A stretch of 64,000 nt of DNA. Source: Halogeometricum pallidum JCM 14848 (GTDB taxonomy: Archaea > Halobacteriota > Halobacteria > Halobacteriales > Haloferacaceae). The translations under genes were made by a program, and so were the position numbers. The notes below the pieces were generated by a model. It had not been told where the DNA came from. It made no database searches and saw only the letters and a program-made list of their open reading frames with translations. Positions 61,081 through 64,000 of the stretch are shown piece by piece; position 1 is the first letter of the stretch; every line of letters begins with the position of its first letter. Where the stretch lies: contig NZ_AOIV01000038.1 of NCBI RefSeq assembly GCF_000337095.1, positions 1 to 64,000 of the forward strand. The letters are read 5' to 3'.

Positions 61081-62580
61081 TTAGTTGCTGTACCACCGCT
61101 CGATGAGCACCGTCTTGTCGGTGTAGAAGTTCACGGCGTCCTCGCCCTGCGCGTGCAGGTCACCGAAGAACGACTCCTTGCGGCCGCCGAAGTGGAAAAA
61201 GCCCATCGGCGCGCAGACGCCGACGTTGATGCCGATGTTGCCCGCCTCCACCTCGTGGCGGTACTTGCGCGCCTCAGCGCCGTTCTCCGTGTACAGCGAC
61301 GACGCGTTGCCGTACTGCGTGCTGTTGACCATCTCGACGGCGTCGTCGAGGTCCGCGGCGTCCGCCAGGCAGAGCACGGGGCCGAAAATCTCCGTCTGCG
61401 TGATGTCCATCTCCGTCGTCACGCCCTCCAACAGCGTGGGTCCGAGGAAGTGGCCGTCGGGGTACTCCTCGTGTTCGAAGTCGCGGCCGTCGACGACGAG
61501 TTCGGCGCCCTCGTCGACGGCGTCTTCGACCATCTCGACCACTCGGTCCTTAGATTCGCCCGTGATGAGGGGTCCCACGTCGGTGTCCTCGTCCAGACCG
61601 CTGCCGACGGTCAGGTCGTCGACGGCGTCGAGGAGTTTCTCGCGCAGGTCCTCGTACGCGTCGTCGACGCCGATGACCACGTCGTTGGCGAGACAGCGCT
61701 GCCCCGCGTTGCCGTAGACGGAGCCGATGATGTTCGGGACGGCCTCGTCGAGAACGGCGTCCGGCGTGACGACGGCGTAGTTCTTCGCGCCGCCCTGCGC
61801 CTGCACGCGCTTGCCGTGTTCGGCGGCCGTCTCGTAGATGTGTCGGGCAACGGGGGAGCTGCCGACGAACGAGACGCCCTCGATTTCCTCGTGTTCGAGG
61901 AGGGCGTTCACCGTGTCCGCCGACCCGTTGACGAGATTGACCACGCCGTCGGGGAAATCGACGGCGTCGACGGCCTCGTAGATGAGTTGGGAACTCAGCG
62001 GGACCTTCTCGCTCGGCTTGAGGACGAAGGTGTTCCCCGTGGCGACGGCGTACGGCAGGAACCACAGGGGAATCATCGCCGGGAAGTTGAACGGAGTGAT
62101 GGCGGCGAACACGCCGAGCGGTTCCCGCACCGCGTGTTCGTCCATGCGGGTGGCGATACCCTCGACGTTCCCGCTGCCCTCCCGAAGCATGTTCGGGATG
62201 CCCGCGGCGACTTCGACGTTCTCGATGCCGCGGCGAATCTCCCCGCGCGCCTCGCCGAGCGTCTTCCCGTGTTCTCGGCTGAGCGCCTGCGCGATGTCCT
62301 CCTGTCTGTCCTCCAGTTCGTACTTCAGGTCGAACAGGTACTGCACTCGGTCGACCGGCGAGGTGCGCCGCCACTCGGGGAACGCCTCCGCGGCGGTCCG
62401 AACCGCCTCGTCGACCGTCGCCTCGTCCGAGTACGGCACCTCGGCTATCGACTCGTTCGTCGCCGGATTCGTCACCGCCTGTCCGTCGCCCTCGACCGAG
62501 AGCCACTCCCCGCCGACGTAGTTCTCCACCGTGTCTGGTACCGCAGTCGCTTCTGGCGACTGCTCTTGCTTGCTCGTCAT
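61081..62580 (-). CDS. mmsA: CoA-acylating methylmalonate-semialdehyde dehydrogenase-type aldehyde dehydrogenase
   Basis: A 499-residue aldehyde dehydrogenase of the MmsA/IolA group. ITPFNFPAMIPLWFLPYAVATGNTFVLKPSE, GGAKNYAVV (the Asn found in place of the general-base Glu, a CoA-dependent group mark), GQRCLA with the catalytic Cys near residue 295, and SFFGDLHAQGEDAVNFYTDKT are diagnostic. Known members convert methylmalonate or malonate semialdehyde to propionyl- or acetyl-CoA. Here it may oxidise an aldehyde from the aldolase step; the group also appears in inositol degradation. Its promoter carries the shared element at 62606. Confidence 0.92.
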   Translation of the reverse strand: MTSKQEQSPEATAVPDTVENYVGGEWLSVEGDGQAVTNPATNESIAEVPYSDEATVDEAVRTAAEAFPEWRRTSPVDRVQYLFDLKYELEDRQEDIAQALSREHGKTLGEARGEIRRGIENVEVAAGIPNMLREGSGNVEGIATRMDEHAVREPLGVFAAITPFNFPAMIPLWFLPYAVATGNTFVLKPSEKVPLSSQLIYEAVDAVDFPDGVVNLVNGSADTVNALLEHEEIEGVSFVGSSPVARHIYETAAEHGKRVQAQGGAKNYAVVTPDAVLDEAVPNIIGSVYGNAGQRCLANDVVIGVDDAYEDLREKLLDAVDDLTVGSGLDEDTDVGPLITGESKDRVVEMVEDAVDEGAELVVDGRDFEHEEYPDGHFLGPTLLEGVTTEMDITQTEIFGPVLCLADAADLDDAVEMVNSTQYGNASSLYTENGAEARKYRHEVEAGNIGINVGVCAPMGFFHFGGRKESFFGDLHAQGEDAVNFYTDKTVLIERWYSN

Positions 62581-62605
62581 ACACCCTCAACGACAGAATG
62601 GAGCT

Positions 62606-62619
62606 ACATAGTTGTTCCG
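62606..62619 (-). promoter_or_regulatory. Shared element ACATAGTTGTTCCG at mmsA promoter
   Basis: Centred about 30 bp upstream of ATG 62580. On the minus strand GGAACAACTATGT has BRE-like and TATA-like parts. It is almost the same as the copy at 51499-51512. Confidence 0.45.
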
Positions 62620-62660
62620 CTGCCCGAAGGCTGAGTCGTCCTCACAGGTGCCTCCGAGCG

Positions 62661-62670
62661 ATTTTTGTGG
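62661..62670 (+). promoter_or_regulatory. TATA-like ATTTTTGTGG before SDR
   Basis: Centred about 26 bp before ATG 62691. It shares TTTTTGTGG with the promoter at 52806-52814. Confidence 0.5.
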
Positions 62671-62690
62671 GACCCCTCGTAGGTGCACGT

Positions 62691-63476
62691 ATGGGACGAG
62701 CGAGCTTCGATTTTAGCGACGAGACGGTTATCGTCACCGGCGGCAGTTCCGGCATCGGACGAGCTATCGCCCTCGATTTCGGCGAAGCGGGCGCGACGGT
62801 GTTGAACGCCGACGTCGACGCCGAACCGAAAGACGAGGGCGCGGAGCGACCGACTCACGAGGAGATCGAGGCGTCGGGCGGCGCGGCCGAGTACGTCGAG
62901 ACGGACGTCTCTGACCCCGCCCAACTCGAATCGGTCGTCGAGGCCGCCCGCGAGTTCGGCGGCGTGGACGTGATGGTCAACAACGCGGGGTGGTTCACCC
63001 GCGGAGACATCTTCTCCGTCGACCGGGAGGCGTTCGAGCGAATCCACGGCATCAACACGAACGGCGTCTTCTTCGGGACGCGGGCGGCGGCGGCGGACAT
63101 GCGCGATAGAGGCGAGGGCGGCGCCATCGTCAACACCGCCTCGATCAGCGCGACGCACGCGCAGGCGGACCAGATTCCCTACGACTCCACGAAGGGAGCG
63201 ATACGGATGATAACGCGCGGCGCCGCCCTCGAACTGGCCGACTACGACGTCCGCGTCAACGCCGTCGCGCCGGGGCACATCGCGACGGAGTTCGGCGCGG
63301 GCGCGGAGCAGAAAGAGGAGACCGTCGCCGCGGACGGGTTGACGAAGCCAATTCCGCTCGACAGGCCCGGCTACCCCGAGGACATCGCCCCGACGACGCT
63401 GTTTCTCGCCAGCGAGCAGGCCGACTACGTCACCGGCGAGATGGTGTACGTCGACGGCGGCTGGCAGACGTTCTGA
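62691..63476 (+). CDS. Short-chain dehydrogenase/reductase (SDR), module I second gene
   Basis: A 261-residue classical SDR: TGGSSGIGRAIA (cofactor loop, about residues 16-27), NNAGWFTRGD, active-site Ser in NTASISATHA, Tyr and Lys in IPYDSTKGAI, and C-terminal YVTGEMVYVDGGW. SDRs of this type oxidise free sugars such as rhamnose, fucose or glucose in haloarchaea. It is divergent from mmsA over 110 bp, so joint regulation is likely. ATG 62691 is confirmed by the TATA box; the upstream frame has no SDR character. Confidence 0.93.
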   Translation: MGRASFDFSDETVIVTGGSSGIGRAIALDFGEAGATVLNADVDAEPKDEGAERPTHEEIEASGGAAEYVETDVSDPAQLESVVEAAREFGGVDVMVNNAGWFTRGDIFSVDREAFERIHGINTNGVFFGTRAAAADMRDRGEGGAIVNTASISATHAQADQIPYDSTKGAIRMITRGAALELADYDVRVNAVAPGHIATEFGAGAEQKEETVAADGLTKPIPLDRPGYPEDIAPTTLFLASEQADYVTGEMVYVDGGWQTF

Positions 63477-63522
63477 ACGCCGACCGGGCCGCGCCGCCTT
63501 TTTCTCGCCACTGCGGGCGTCA

Positions 63523-63533
63523 CGACTTTATCC
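63523..63533 (+). promoter_or_regulatory. TATA-like ACTTTATCC before aldo/keto reductase
   Basis: GACTTTATCCGAC lies about 27 bp before GTG 63555. This supports use of that GTG as a leaderless start. Confidence 0.5.
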
Positions 63534-63554
63534 GACGCGCCGATAGATGGGAGC

Positions 63555-64000
63555 GTGTTCGACGACGACACGCGACTCGGACTCGGGACGTACAGCCTGA
63601 AAGGCGACGAGGGGGCGGACACCATCGAGGCCGCCATCGACGCCGGCTACCGACATCTCGACACCGCCCGCCTCTACGAGAACGAGGAGACGGTCGGCGA
63701 GGCCATCGCCGCCTCGGACGTCGACCGCGAGGACCTGTTCGTGGCGACCAAGGTGGCGCACTTCGAGGAACCGGAGAAGACCGAGGAGTACGTGCGGACC
63801 GCGGTCGAAGAGAGCTTCGAGCGACTGAGACTCGACCGCATCGACCTGCTGTACCACCACTGGCCGAAGGGACAGGACGACATCGAGACGGTGCTGCCCG
63901 TCCTCGAGGAGTTCGTGGCGTCGGGCGACGTCTCGAACCTCGGCGTGAGCAACTACACCATCGACGACGTGTCGCTCGCCCGCGACCTGGTGGACGTCCC
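63555..64000 (+). CDS. Aldo/keto reductase, 3'-truncated by window edge
   Basis: The first 148 residues of a single-domain NADPH-dependent aldo/keto reductase; the rest lies beyond the window. The catalytic tetrad is visible: Asp in HLDTARLY, Tyr in LYENEETVGEAI, Lys in ATKVAHF and His in LLYHHWP. GVSNYTIDDV is a further family mark. GTG 63555 is the likely start from promoter spacing and from the short family N-terminus (MFDDDTRLGLGTYSL). It may reduce an aldehyde or keto-sugar of module I. Confidence 0.88.
   Translation, partial: MFDDDTRLGLGTYSLKGDEGADTIEAAIDAGYRHLDTARLYENEETVGEAIAASDVDREDLFVATKVAHFEEPEKTEEYVRTAVEESFERLRLDRIDLLYHHWPKGQDDIETVLPVLEEFVASGDVSNLGVSNYTIDDVSLARDLVDV

Noticed and set aside
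1-64000. CRISPR arrays, intact insertion sequences or integrases
   Set aside because: No regularly spaced repeats, no transposase or tyrosine-recombinase motifs and no terminal inverted repeats with target duplications were seen.

Overview
The window reads as chromosome or megaplasmid DNA of a halophilic archaeon (class Halobacteria, Haloferax/Halogeometricum-like). GC is very high apart from a few AT-rich spacers, and the predicted proteins are strongly acidic. Solute-binding proteins carry twin-arginine signals followed by a lipobox. Many genes have a TATA-like box about 27 nt before the start codon, as leaderless haloarchaeal transcripts do. Regulators are of the TrmB and IclR families. 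I see no rRNA, tRNA, CRISPR array or intact insertion sequence.

The window is a chain of uptake and catabolic modules for sugars, sugar acids and other organic acids. (A) 1-5.2 kb: partial amidase, LarA-like protein, universal stress protein, enolase-superfamily dehydratase and HpcH/HpaI aldolase. (B) 5.3-7.9 kb: three unrecognised, mostly membrane-associated haloarchaeal proteins. (C) 7.9-13.8 kb: a CUT1-type ABC sugar transporter operon ending in a tartrate/D-malate dehydrogenase-like gene. (D) 14.0-17.3 kb: two convergent, divergent-in-sequence thermosome-like genes. (E) 18.0-20.3 kb: a second copy of the enolase-family gene, then a Gfo/Idh/MocA oxidoreductase broken by a one-base frameshift. 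(F) 20.5-25.0 kb: a UxaA-type dehydratase operon with one SAF-domain gene and two unlike large-subunit paralogues, an IclR regulator and a 2-hydroxyacid dehydrogenase.

(G) 25.9-44.4 kb is the most striking part. Two divergent operons lie between AT-rich spacers. The minus-strand operon runs NTF2-like, LLM oxidoreductase, isochorismatase-family amidase, hydantoinase/imidase, class III CoA transferase, HMG-CoA-lyase-family lyase, LeuC-like and LeuD-like. The plus-strand side carries a fumarate-reductase-like flavoprotein, a complete LivKHMGF-type ABC importer, two MmgE/PrpD proteins and an IclR regulator. The simplest reading (inference) is import of a cyclic imide or hydantoin-like compound, ring opening, deamidation to an unsaturated dicarboxylate, hydration, CoA activation and cleavage to central metabolites such as pyruvate and acetyl-CoA.

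(H) 45.0-49.0 kb: a TrmB regulator divergent from a secreted GH3 beta-glucosidase with a PA14 insertion. (I) 49.3-64 kb: a second sugar module with two SDRs, HpcH aldolase, Gfo/Idh/MocA oxidoreductase, 2-hydroxyacid dehydrogenase, sugar isomerase/epimerase, CUT1 ABC transporter, enolase-superfamily sugar-acid dehydratase, MmsA-type aldehyde dehydrogenase and a partial aldo/keto reductase. Five minus-strand upstream regions here share the element ATAGTT(GT)TCC, which suggests a common regulon. The gene set fits a non-phosphorylative route: sugar to sugar acid, to 2-keto-3-deoxy acid, to pyruvate plus an aldehyde.
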